Positions 46,083 to 57,499 of a stretch of DNA of 64,000 nt are shown here, one piece after another. The number at the start of each line of letters is the position of its first letter. The stretch's first letter is position 1. A program made the position numbers and the translations under genes. The stretch comes from Plasmopara viticola (lineage: Eukaryota > Oomycota > Peronosporomycetes > Peronosporales > Peronosporaceae): the NCBI GenBank assembly GCA_001695595.3, contig MBPM02000109.1, positions 82,946-146,945 on the forward strand, written 5' to 3'. The notes under the pieces are model-generated. The model worked only from the letters and a program-made list of their open reading frames with translations, searched no databases and was not told the DNA's origin.

Positions 46083-46424
46083 GTTGTGTCGGTTCGAATT
46101 TGAACAAACGAACCAATGGAGTATGCTGTTGAGGTAAACAGTGCCAGTGGTACTTGCACATTGGGTCATGTGTAGGATATGAATGCTCCATATCGACACC
46201 TCATAGCATTAGAAGCCATTGTGACAAAAAGTGAACTGGTAAAAAGTGAGCTTCTTCAAACAAATCCGTCTAAAAGAAAAGATCGACCTAAAAAGAGGCG
46301 AATCGAATCACAGCATGCTACATTCGAATGGATGTTGGCGCGCCAAAAAGTGTTTATCGATGCGGCAGCTGGTCAAGTGGGACACAACAAGCAGAATAAA
46401 ATAATATCTTCTTTAGTGACTTAG
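46083..46424 (+). pseudogene. Possible SWIM zinc-finger (MULE/FAR1-like transposase) tail relic
   Basis: The plus frame ending at 46424 reads EYAVEVNSASGTCTLGHV, stop, DMNAPYRHLIAL, then a basic RKDRPKKRR segment. This resembles a SWIM zinc finger (CxC...G.PCRH.IA) followed by the basic tail of MULE-type transposases, with one Cys changed to Tyr. Stops interrupt it upstream. It is a weak call; a chance similarity is possible. The 82 codons from 46179 are open. Confidence 0.35.
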
Positions 46425-48488
46425 GTATATATATATATATTCAATAGTTTTTCAACTTCGTGGGCAGATTTTTTTATTTAAGTGGGTAAATGTTTTCCAC
46501 TTAAATATCTTTTTTTCCATTGAATTGGGATATATAAGGTATATTTTATCCATTCTTCGGTTATATTGCGTAATAGTTTTACCGCAATTCTGCCGATGAC
46601 AACGGTTACGTCACATTACCACGATGCCTATTAATAAGATAGGTCTCATCCAGCAGAGGTCGATAGTCCGTGAGTCTGCTTCAGATCCACATGCTCTTAT
46701 GTGGCTTCCTTTTTGATTTCACCAAGCCACCAAAGTTGTACTGAAAGTTTCCCTTGTACTTACGATATGAAACCTGTGATCAATTCGAGTTTGATTTCCA
46801 AAATTACGGCTTCAACGAGTTGTTCCTCGGAGCTATCGACTAAATTGATCTCATTCACCTTTTGCCGACGCTCAGGGTCCTTGCGTTACGGCTTCAACAG
46901 TGAAGTGTGAAACACGGGATGCAGCGCCAAACCCTTCGATAATCCTAACTCATGCGAATATCGCAAAACTTTCTTTAGGATCGAATATAGGCAATATATC
47001 TTGGCGCGAGTTTGTTTGACTGAGCAAAACCTTTGTGACGGACATCCAAATTCTTGCCGTCCGAAAACATCCTATCGCCAGCTTGAAAGTCTTAAACAAG
47101 TCTATTCTTGTCATAATAGTACTACATGTGCTCTTGTGCTTCGCTCATCCAGTCTTGTACGACTTTGAGAAACGGCTTTTGACGTAGTAGAGAACCAAGA
47201 GCTGGTTTTTAGGTTGTGTATATAAGAATCTGATGCCACATCATCCGTCAGGTAAGGAACATATTCTGGATCCACTTCAAATACAGTGGCAACCCAGTTA
47301 TAAATGGTTCGCGTCAATTATAGGCTATATCAGTTAAATGCAAAAAGTCATCCTAATTATGCTGTGTTGGGTTGACGACACCTCGGTGATAATCCCCAGT
47401 GAATAATAAGTTCTTTCTTCAATCGTCCGTCCGTATGTGGCCTAAAAGCCAAAGCCAAAATTCGTTGTGTTCCCACAGCAGACACGATTGCTAGCAACAA
47501 TTTATATGTCAACTTGGTATTTTCGTTAGACACAACGGGGTTTGGTATGCCACCGAACTTCCATATTTATATATCTTCATACATTCAAGCAATTTCTGCG
47601 GTTTCGCTCGTTGTCTTCGTAAACATAGCCGTTTTCGTCAAGCGCTCAACAATTACCATGACGGCATTGAAATCAATCCTGATTTTCGTTTGAGAGACAC
47701 GATAAAGTCCATTAAGATATCGGTTTATCGGTCTCTGGAGAATTCCAGATACTGAGGGAAACCTAGTAATTTATTTTGCCTAGCCTTGTTGCGCTGAAAC
47801 ATTTTGTAAGTGTTGACATAGCGCTGGATGTATTTCATCATTTTTTGCCAGGTGTAGCTTCGGTATACGACAAGATAGGTCGTTTAAAGTCCTGGGTGGT
47901 CCGCTGATACAGAATAGTGGGTTTTGCAGATGATGCAACCTATCAGATCTTCGTCGTTTGAAATATACAGTCACGGACTCTCCCCTCACCTATTTAAAAT
48001 ACAAATAACTATTCGGCAAGGAGTTAATTGGCACGTCATCTCTTTTTGTCGGCTTCTTGATGAGACTTTAGGTGTCACAATTCCACGCATATATTGTCTG
48101 TGCGGACTAAGCAAATGTAACCGTATTCGCCCTAATGTTGCCACGAGATCGCGCTCTTATGTCACTTTTAGCAGCTCTTGCAATCTAACTGGAAAGCTTT
48201 TCTCTCGATTTCTAGATTGCCTCAGCCACGGTATCAATTCCACCGAGAATCCAACTGAACAAAGGCTGAAACTGGGAAAACTCATTTAATCATCAAGCTA
48301 CTCTGCGGTTTGTAGACTTCTGCGTTAGGATCCCTTCCATACTTTTTGTAATCTATTTCGACCGTGAACGGTCGTTCAAGAAGGTACACACGCCATACTT
48401 TTAGTGCATGCATAGTAGTTCTGCTCACAAACAGGGTAGTTCAACTCGTTTAGCTTTATCTTACGACCAGCAAAAGCAATTGAATGGT

Positions 48489-48785
48489 CTAGCTCGCCCT
48501 CCTTTCAGAACAAGACTCCCCGATTGCAAAATATGAGGCGTCCATTCGTATACCAAATGATTTCAAAATGATTGGAAGACTTGAAACAGGTGGAAGCGTC
48601 AAGCGACCATTAAGTTCGGAAAAGTAGTGTAGCTGATCGTCCGAAAGCTCGATCGTTTCTCGAGGACATTTTTTCTTGGTGCTTTCGTGGAGTGGTCCTG
48701 CAAATTGCGCAAACTCTTTGCAGAACCTTGAGACGTAGACTGTAGTGCCTTTGAAACACTCCATTTGCTTCTTTGTCTTGGGCAC
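48489..48785 (-). pseudogene. Gypsy copy B RT connection and RNase H start
   Basis: A 98-codon minus frame: KKQMECFKGTTVYVSRFCKE, FAGPLHESTKKK, then LNGRLTLPPVSSLPI and IRMDASYFAIGE. This is the gypsy YYR-FI-PL block, then the RNase H-like start with its DAS aspartate. It is the clearest gypsy signature in the window. Confidence 0.75.
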
Positions 48786-48959
48786 AGTCTCTTATTACAT
48801 GGGATCTCAATTAACCTTTTCACTTAATTGAGCACGTACATGTCGTCAAAGTGGATGCTCTTGAATCTATATAATCTTTCTGCAAGAGTCGGTCGAACGT
48901 ATCATGGCTTCCACACAGTCACAAGGGAGTGACTAGATGCTCAAATAGCCCATCTGGAG

Positions 48960-49250
48960 CTAAAAAAGCGGAAAATGGGATATCCGATTCACGCAATTTA
49001 CCCGACAGTAACCCCAAAGTAGGTCTATGCACGAAAATTAATAAGTTCTGAGCATGGCGTCAAAGATGTCTTCCTTACACCGCATTGGTATCGCCGGCAA
49101 CATCGTCGCTAGATTCAGCTTACGATGATCGTGCACCATAAGCAACATTACAGACTTCTTGACATAAAGCGCTGGCAGCGGAAAGGCCGACGTACTTGGT
49201 CGAATAATGCCTGCTTAAGCCATCTCTTTGGTTCATCGTTGGGTTGTCCT
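48960..49250 (-). pseudogene. Gypsy copy B reverse transcriptase fragment
   Basis: The minus strand encodes SALYVKKSVMLLMVHDHRKLN and, after about 30 codons, FSCIDLLWGY, matching the VKK, DYRKLN and F-KIDL--GY blocks of gypsy RT. A stop lies between the last two (LRTY-stop). Confidence 0.6.
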
Positions 49251-52200
49251 GCGCTGTTCAGGCCTCTAACGCCATTGATTGACGGGTATCAGTTTGGTAC
49301 CAGGCTTGAGCAAAAGTCTCTGCTCAATTTCTTTCGTTCTGGAGGTGTCTCGCTAGGAAGCTCGGTTTGAGATGCTGTGTTCGCATACTTGCGTAGCGTT
49401 TTATACGCCAGATCGACCTCAAGCAATTCACATCCTTGATTCTTGAAGCACTAACTCTTCTAAGAATCGTGCGGGTTGGCGACGAAGACAGCTCTAAAGT
49501 CTCCGTCGCGACGCAAATTCTCAAAAATTGGTGAGAGCAAATTAGCTGGGTTGGACGGCCACTATGGCCTTGTTGTCGACATTAATTGCAAATCTCACGG
49601 CTCTGATTGACTCGAGCTTTGCGTTGTCCAGTAGTCCATCTGGACGGGTATTGCTTAGTTAAACTGTTACGTGGTGCTACGTGGTGCTCCGTGTTGATAC
49701 GATAAGTGATGCGCCTTGTACCCAATAAATATCTATGTTCGCTTCTGGTGCCACACCATGCCGAAGATAACATCCTTATTTCAAAATCAAGCATGACTTG
49801 GAGCTTTGATGATGCTTAGGAAGAACCAGGTATCTACACATTCATGTAAATATTTTGTCGGGGGCGATGAATAACCTGGTCGTGATCACGTTCGACATGA
49901 TAATCTCACACTTGATCACTTCGAGCACAAGTTGCTCCACTGAGTCTTCGGATACACCATAAAGACTGCATCTAATGTCGATGAAATCGGTGACAGGTCC
50001 CTGTTGACCATCGTCTTTGTGAGCTTGAGTTTCTGCTTCAAAAGTTAGCAGATAGTGCACCGACAATATAGCGATCGGCTTCCTTACGTTTAAAGGCCGA
50101 CAACACCACAATTTTTACATGTTGCCCGTTTTGTGCAATCGTCATTCCTGTCATCTCTCCTTCAAAATGCTTTTAGTTTCCGAGTTTGGCGCTCGTTCGC
50201 GCGATTTCCTGATTCACAAGGCACCGTCGTGATCGACTTAGCCGATATACGATTCGGTCTGCCCAAATAATGGACAAACATGAAATTGGAGGCAGCTTTG
50301 ATGGCCACCTGGAAAAATCATGGACTCTCTTCCTTGCTCTTCTTTGCATTTTCCATTTTGAGGAGAGAACCAGTTTCCAATTCACTGATTTTCATTTTGG
50401 TTTGATACATTTAGTCCTGGAATTTCGAGACGTACCCATGAATACTTTTTCTTCATTTCGGGTGAAATATTCGCTCTTGAAGATCATTCTCGAGATACTT
50501 AGTTTTTTCTGAAGCGCGTGCTCAATCGAGTTTTAGATAGTGCCCATCTCTTGTGCACTTCATGCGCTAGCAGTCGGCGATAAAGGCACGCTACCATTCT
50601 AGTACGGGTGAGACTTAATTACTCGAGATAGGCATCACAATGTCTGACGACTCTGTTGTCATCAAGTGGCGCTAATTGGCATTGTACTTATCCATTGCAA
50701 AGATCCGTTATTCAATGTCTGCCCAACCTTTATTCGTAAACAGAATAATCTTTTTTCTTCTACTCGCCTCTTGACGCGACGAGGAAATCGAAGCGCTCGT
50801 TAGCCTATTGCATTTGGGATTTCTTTGAGATTGCACCAGGACTTTATATTGCTGCTGTAATTGAGAGGGATACGACAGTAGATGCTGTATAAACAATGTG
50901 TCTTATCCTGTCGCTGCGAAGAGCATCACATTAGCCTGAGCGGTTGTACCCGCTTGGCCATTGGCACTTGCCACATCTCGGGGAGCCGGCGCTCACGAGC
51001 ACCGGCTGTACGGCCAATGTCGCACTCAAGCGCAACATTGGCCGTACAGTTTTATCGTCGTCGGAACCACTTATTTGGCTCTATTGACAAGGCACTGGGT
51101 TTGGATATGGGCGCTCAGCCCATCTCCGTTCAGCCATACGGCCCTTTTGTTGGCCACAACTGCTGGACTTCTTAGCGCTCTTTGTATGATCTACTTGACC
51201 CTAATTAAACTTTAAGAATAAAAAACGCAACTGAATAAATATTAATTTACTGTCTTCGCTTATTGGATAAATAGATAGAGTTGTCTAATGAACCTTTCAA
51301 AAGCTGTTGGGATTGATAGATACGGCGTTTTAGGCTTTCATTGATGCCGTGCACTAAATTCCTAGCACCTGAGAAATTAACAATCCGAAATCTTGTTTCG
51401 GTTAAGTTTGACAAGCGTTGTTTAATGGTTGGTCATCATAAGTCTTCTCGCAGCTTGTCGAGCTCCTTGTTACGGCTCATTATGAGCTCAGTGGTATTCA
51501 TTTATAAGTTTGTGGGCTCATGAGTTTTAAGTTTTTCCATACAACGAAGTCGAACGAAACAATTCAGTAGTGTTAACTGTAGACTAAGCAAAGCGAAGTG
51601 GGCAAAAAATTTGGATGTTTTTCGCCTGTGTTTATAGTAGCGGCACAGAAATTTGCCGAAAGGCAAAAGCATTGAATCACAGACCAGCTGAAAGAGTTTC
51701 AGATGTTTGTACCAAACTGCATCCACATTTGAACGTTAAGTTCGTGCTGAGAGACAACCCTTTATCAAGAACTTCCCACTATGTGGCTCGCACTAAAAAT
51801 TACAGGATTACTCGCTTCTCACCAGGTGACCACAAGCACCCTTGCTTTTACTCGTGGACTCGACAGGACAAGTGCTACTAATTTTTGAGCACAGTGGCAG
51901 ACGAAGCTTTTTTAAACTCGGTTGTCGGACGAGGCTTGGGCAGCAAGCGGGGCGAAGTCGGTGAGGAAGAGAAGTTGAAGTTGCTAAAACAAAATGGAGA
52001 AGAGATATCAAATGGCGAGCCATTACGATTGCTTCTCTTGCTACACTTAAAGCGGTGGCTGTCAGCCATCTACTGCTACCATCCTAAATGCTATCTTTTT
52101 CTCTACTCCATTTAGCTTTTTACACATTCAAGATTATATTTAGTTAGAAACGCCTCTTAATTCCCATTGATTATGGGATATCTGAGATATTTTTTTGTTC

Positions 52201-52298
52201 TGAAACTGCATATCCGCCTATAGTACTAATGCATATGTATTTTGGAATATTGGATTACGATTACCGACAGAACTGCCGATGACGACGGTTACGTCTCA

Positions 52299-53445
52299 CT
52301 AAAGCAAGCTAATGGTTAAGATACGTGAAATTATACTCTAAATCCTTACTAGGTGAGCTAAAAGATAACTAAGTTACCTTCTGAAGTGAAATTGAGTCCT
52401 GCGATGAAGTAATAAATTTTTCAGTGAAACCGGAAGTCCGAGACTTTGTGGAGAGCGTTCGAGTCGTAACTTAAGGTAAGAGTAAAAATTATTTTACACC
52501 GACGTGTTGTTGTGCGGGGAGGGTGCTGCGCCAGTCACAGAGCTGGTCTTACTCGAACTAACATCACGCCTTTCGGGGCGTCAGCGCACTTTTAAATACC
52601 ACTTTGTGGTATAAAAACAAAGCATGCGACGATTTCGCGTGGTGGGAAGCCGTTTACCTGACCAGTTTACGTGGCTCCACTGTTTGCGTGATAAAGTCTG
52701 CTTTATTTAGCCAAGCGGAGTTATCTCCTGTCAACACTCGGGCTCCAATGGTTATGACGAAGAATTTCGTTTTGGTAGAAAAAGTTGGTATGGATTTGGG
52801 ATAACTTGAAAGCGCGGAAGTCAATAGCCTATCGATAGCTAAGTGTCTCGAAAGACGACAAGCATGTATCGCTTAAGCGGTCACCCCCAAAAAACTAAAA
52901 CAACTTTCCGACCGCGCAAGGAAAATAATAAAATCAATTCCCCGTTCAAACAAGACACAAAAGGCTTGAAGTGCAATAAAGTGTGAAAAGCCCGCCGGTC
53001 TCGAAAGTTGACTAGCATGTATCGCGAAAGCGGTCACCCCAAAATACATGTAACCTTGCGACCGCGCGAGAAAAGAGCTGAAATAGTTCCGTATGTCTAT
53101 CAAGGAATAAAAGTGAAAAGCGCAATAGAGCGTGAAAAAGGTAATAAAGCGTGATAAAGCTTATAAATTCATGGAGCATAAAAGCGCGGTAGAGTTGATA
53201 AATCTTGAAACGATTTAGCATCGTGATACAGCTTATAAAACTCGTAAAGCGTAAAAACCGTAAAGCGTGCAAACGCTTAAAAGGCTGTTAAAGCAATAAA
53301 GTGTGTATCGTGTAAATAATAACTCCACATTCGCGTGAAGTAAAACTGACGCAGTTTCGCATTATTAGTGAAGAAAATAATAATGGTCAAAACCAATAAT
53401 AAAGGGCTTGAATTTCAATGAAATTAAGTAAAAGAAACCAAAAGT
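52299..53445. other. Intergenic with a low-complexity, purine-biased repeat field (52840-53310)
   Basis: Two imperfect ~150 base units start GTCTCGAAAG and contain ACTAGCATGTATCG, AAGCGGTCACCCCC and CCGACCGCGC (about 52848-52920 and 53002-53075). They are followed by a run of loosely repeated AAAGCGTGAAA/AATAAAGCGTG words to 53310. No gene is supported. 52299-52840 has only short frames. Confidence 0.6.
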
Positions 53446-53456
53446 TAGGTGCCAGT

Positions 53457-53783
53457 ATTGTATTGTATTGTATTACGTTATCGCGTTGCCAAGTTGTGCA
53501 CGTGCTAGGCTCTATGGCTAGTCCACGGCATAGAGTGGTGTCCGCATACGTCGAGTCTCGTTCGGCGGGCAGTGCAGCCAGCACCGAGGCCGTGAGGGTC
53601 TTCCATTATTTTGTGTACTTCTGACTTGGTAAGAGCCCAGGTGGCGCCCTAGTGCTGGAGACCGTCGCGTCGAGGGTGAGACTCGTTAGAGACCTGCAGA
53701 TTCCCGAGAGCACCTGCCCGAAGCGCGCGAGCATTTAGCCCCCGCGCTTGGAAGGAGGGCGTCACCCCAACCTTTTCCGAAAA
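53457..53783 (-). mobile_element. Short LINE-derived element S4 (327 bp)
   Basis: 11-bp duplications TAGGTGCCAGT at 53446-53456 and 53784-53794. (ACAAT)n tail, GGCTCTATGGCTAG variant. Confidence 0.9.
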
Positions 53784-53996
53784 TAGGTGCCAGTGAGCAT
53801 GATAAATGGGTCTTCAAAAAAATGCTGGTTCCATTCATGGTTGTATGAAGTTAGCTGAAACTTGTACCGGTGCGAGTTTGCGAGCCGAAAAGGCGTAAGC
53901 ACATAAAATAGCCGCTGTAAATGAAGGCGTATGATTGTTAAGCACTGTCGAAAAGCGCCCATAACTTTGAGACAAGGTGCATCGGAGAGTACCTAG

Positions 53997-54375
53997 TTAC
54001 GGTTTATCCATAATGTCCGGAGAATACAGCATCGAAATATATGGAAGATTCAAATAGGCAGATTGAGGCCATAAATATGCTCGCGATAATATGGCACAAT
54101 CAAGTCGATGCAAAATAGCTCGTGTTCCCAGCGAATCGTAACGGGAAGGAATAGTCGCCAAATACGTTTTGCTGTATAACAATCCCATAGTAATTGTTTA
54201 AAAGTTTCATTTTCGAAACAGCCGCATTGTATGTCTTGAGCATGCCAGCCAAATTTGTAGCGAAATCCCAAAATATTATGTTTAAGTCGAAACAGGAATC
54301 TGAAAAAGGGGAGAATATCACGTTAAAGCTATCGTTCTGTAGACCAGTGATTACTGAGTAGCTCGAAATTGGCAA
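53997..54375 (-). pseudogene. Second LINE type: reverse transcriptase zinc-binding (zf-RVT) relic
   Basis: The minus frame 54050-54271 reads CGCFENETFKQLLWDCYTAK, then RIWRLF, the C..C.....ET..HL...C..A...W pattern of the zf-RVT domain at the end of many non-LTR reverse transcriptases. The overlapping frame 54100-54375 carries the more upstream part. No catalytic domain remains. It is unrelated in sequence to the LINE at 13841-14990. Confidence 0.65.
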
Positions 54376-56018
54376 GCCCCAGGGACTGTATTGGATGTTG
54401 AGTAGGTATATTCGCGTTAAGAAGGCGGCGAATCAAGTCGTTGTCCGCATGAACAATGTCGTACTCGTCAAACTTACATATATGGAAAGCGAACAGCATG
54501 GTTGCCGGGGGAGCCGGGAAGATAGCAAACGTGCCATAGTGAGAAGGAATTCGAGGCTTAACGCTAAAGTTTCATCCACTTAAGTAAGAGAGCGAGCTGA
54601 TGAAATAGAGGACCCGGATCAAGCTTCTCAAAGCGTTACGGTGTCAAGAATATAGCCCCTGCTTGTATGGAGTCACGCGCAAGACAAGCGAAAACATTGC
54701 AGAAGATATGGTGGTAGCAAGGGGCTTTTTAGCAACATGATCTAAGGAGGCAATGCGATTGTATTCATAAGCGGTTACTTTTTTCTGAGGCCGCGACACG
54801 TAACGTCAACATGGACCTTGTGACCTTTGCACAAACCAAGTAAGTACCAGGCGTCTCTGGACGATTTAATGTCCTCGCCTTCGCTGCATCGACAAATGTT
54901 CGACAACAATTGCTATCTATGCCTGAACTGTAAGTGCGGTCATCATTGCTGAGCTCACCGCACAAAAATACCGTGCGGCTCTTCGTTGCGTATATTAATA
55001 TCGGTTATTTGAATCGTACTGATCTACTTGTCAAGGATTCAGATGATCTAAGCCAGTCATCTTATATGTGGTTGATAAAGGTAGCGCTAGTGGCGCACTT
55101 TCTTCGAATGTGTTATGTCTTTACATACGGAAATTTTGGATTTGTCCGGCTTCTTTAGCAAAGTGAGTGGTGTAAACATGACTTCTGCGACAGTAGCAGC
55201 ACAACTGCCCCTTAAGGCTAAATCCTGCGACGTGGAGTGAATTAAAAGTACAATGCTAGCAAAACACGTGGTGCTCATCGCGTCACAGGTTTTTCTTGCA
55301 TATGTGGTGAGCGCCCTTTTCCAAAAATACCGCATGGTCCAGCTTTGTGGGATTTGGGATCAGGGCGACAGGCACAGTACCGGTACTACAACTTGTAGCC
55401 TATATTCGGACAGCTGTACAATATCGCACCGTGTTTTACATGTCCCACAGATGATGAAAGTCACCATTAAGCCGCTTGTTTACTCTTAAGTATACAAGTT
55501 TAGAACGCAAGCAAAGCCAACGCTGATGGCTCATTACTTTTTTTACAATAGATTCTGGACGAAATTCAATCCAGACATCGTCAGTGGACGCTACCATCTG
55601 TTCTTTCGCTGGTAAGTTATAGTCCTCGTCCTTCGAATATCCTTCTCCATTGCAAAAATTCATGCAGCCACAATAAATTTTTGCATTGGAGGAGGACGCA
55701 ATCTAGGCAGGCTGTTATCGACTTACACGACAGAGCAGCAAGCAAAGGCTATCTGGTCGTTGCAGTTACATCCACCGAGAAAGCAACGATCCCCACAGGG
55801 CCTTACATCCGTGTCTGAAGAGAGAAGAATAAGTACAAGTATTAAAAAGTAAAGGTTGTTTTGCAAATTGCTGAGCTCAGTACTCTTTTTTGAAACATTG
55901 CAATTGCAATCGTACTCCAGAAGAATCCAAGACCAGCTTTATTGTCAAATCGTGGAATCGACAGATCAGCACGATCCCTGTGCCAAGATTGTGGACAATT
56001 AAGGCTTCACCAAGATTC
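54376..56018 (+). promoter_or_regulatory. Upstream region of effector 56054, duplicate of 30607-32473
   Basis: From 54700 on, blocks follow the same order as near 30940-32473. The core AACGCAAGCAAAGCCAAC is at 55505-55522. CGACAGAGCAGCAAGCAAAGGC is near 55729. No other gene is seen, although 54380-54600 may be the decayed front of the LINE relic at 53997. Confidence 0.55.
55641..55695. repeat. Hairpin upstream of effector 56054
   Basis: Arms 55641-55660 and 55676-55695 pair at 18 of 20 positions (CCTTCTCCATTGCAAAAATT against its complement), with a 15-base loop. Confidence 0.85.
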
Positions 56019-56037
56019 TCTCATTCTTCGTTTTACC
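56019..56037 (+). promoter_or_regulatory. Oomycete core promoter of effector 56054
   Basis: TCTCATTCTTCGTTTTACC: the initiator half fits well, and the flanking half has one change (CA to CG). It lies 31 bases before the ATG (start site to ATG). Confidence 0.55.
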
Positions 56038-56053
56038 TGCCAACTTCGAAGTC

Positions 56054-57212
56054 ATGGTCTCAATGCTTCTGAACCGTGTCGCGACGCTGACGGTGGTCGC
56101 GCTGTCAATCATTTGTAAGACGGGTAAAGTGACGGCAAGGGCCTCGGGTGTTGCAAAGTCCCAAACCCAAGCCTTTGACTCAATGCCTATTTTGACTCAA
56201 CTCCGTTCACGACGGCGGTTGCCGGGCGAACCTACATCAATCCTATCGGCCTTCACACATTCATCGGTTGAAAAGTCGCTATTCCCGGAGCACGACCTTT
56301 ATCAGAAGCAAATTGTGACTGATCTTTTTGACTCTCACGAAGTCAAAAGAGCGAATGCCCAAACTTTTTTTAAAAGTCGTCAGTTCATGAAGTGGGAATC
56401 GGAAGTCAAGGCAGGATACGGGAGTCGCACTGAAGAGTTGTTGTTCTCAGCAATGTATGATAACTATAATGCACGCGACAACGGCGGAGTCGTAGCAATT
56501 ATTGCGCAGGCCATGAAGGGTTCGGACACGCATAAGTTGGGATCCCGCTTCGAGGACCTGCTTCTAGACAAGTTGGCCCCCGGCGTGGAAAGGGCGGTGG
56601 CCGGTAGCAATGAAGATGCCGACTTTGGTGATTTGTTGAAGTATCTGCGGTATTCGTACTATCGTGATTCGGAGGACATGTCCGTGCATCAGAAAATGAT
56701 GGAAAAGCTGCATGATCCTGGTTTTCCGGAGTGGATCCGTCATTTCAAAGGGTATCTTAGAGAGAAATCAAAGACTCCTTTTGTACATTTAGACTACACT
56801 TTCGAGATAATCAGCGGTGGCAGGGGGGTAGCAGACGTTTTTAATGAACTGAGTCATGTTGAAGGATTCAACAACAATGCCTATCTGCTTCGCAAGCTTT
56901 ACGAACAGGCAGATACTAGAGAAATCAACGTACACCTGGCCGATTATATGCTGACTAGACTGCGTGAGGCTGGATGGACTAACTTCCACCTTTCCGATCG
57001 TCTTCTTGTTCTCATCGAAGATCATTTTTCGCCTGATCTTAGTCAAATATTGCTGAAACCACTGATCGGGGAGTTTTTGTCACAAAGCCTTCATTGGGAC
57101 GCACTGGTTCGTATGCGCACGGTTTACAAATGACGTACAATCTCTCACGCTGATTTTGTGTGTTGCTCTTGTGTTGATATACTGTTTGTAGCCAAAGCGG
57201 GTGGAAACATAG
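56054..57212 (+). CDS. Secreted LWY-type effector-like protein, gene 3 (two exons)
   Basis: Exon 1 (56054-57106) encodes 351 residues. A predicted 85-base intron is followed by PKRVET and a stop at 57210-57212. Without splicing it ends VRMRTVYK at 57133. Signal peptide about 1-30 (TARA-S). TQLR is at 48-51. Compared with its two paralogs it has lost the WPVRLLL segment: RRRLPGEPTS replaces it, the largest difference in the N-terminal region. First W module: FFKSRQFMKWESEV. A second lies near LREAGWTNFHLSDRLL. FNNNAYLLRKLYEQA is conserved. The body may still fold as an LWY effector, but the altered N-terminal segment could change processing or delivery. Confidence 0.82.
57107..57191 (+). other. 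Predicted phase-0 terminal intron (85 nt)
   Basis: GTTCGTATGC...CTGTTTGTAG. The donor has GTTCGT where the paralogs have GTACGT, so splicing may be less efficient. Confidence 0.55.
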
Positions 57213-57499
57213 TTGGAGAAAGTCCTTTGTCGATTGGCGTGCGAGGGGAGGGGAGCAACTGGGTCATCTGAGCTCACGATAGATATCAACGGCATATAAA
57301 TATATGAACACACTCGCATTGCATTCGTTTGTTTACAGAGCTGGCAAAAATACGAGACATAAATCACTAAGAGTGAGCGGCATTTAGGCTATTTAGTTCT
57401 TTTGACTTTTCTTCTTTTCATTAAATCGAATGTTTAAGAATTGTTCCTACGTTGCGTAGGTGAATATTCTCTTACATTGCAAATTTCAATATAGCACAT

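Larger units (their letters stand above)
46425..52298 (-). mobile_element. Decayed Ty3/gypsy retrotransposon, copy B
   Basis: Same order as copy A on the minus strand: 5' LTR end at 52298, gag region, degenerate knuckle (CKNCGVVGL, near 50090-50125), RT start near 48960-49250 (ALYVKK, DHRKLN, FSCIDLLWGY), RT/RNase H joint 48489-48785, integrase Cys region near 47780-47870 and left LTR ending 46615. All frames are broken. An (AT)n run at about 46427-46441 lies at or near the left end. It aligns with copy A across almost its whole length, including gag and LTR. Confidence 0.75.
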
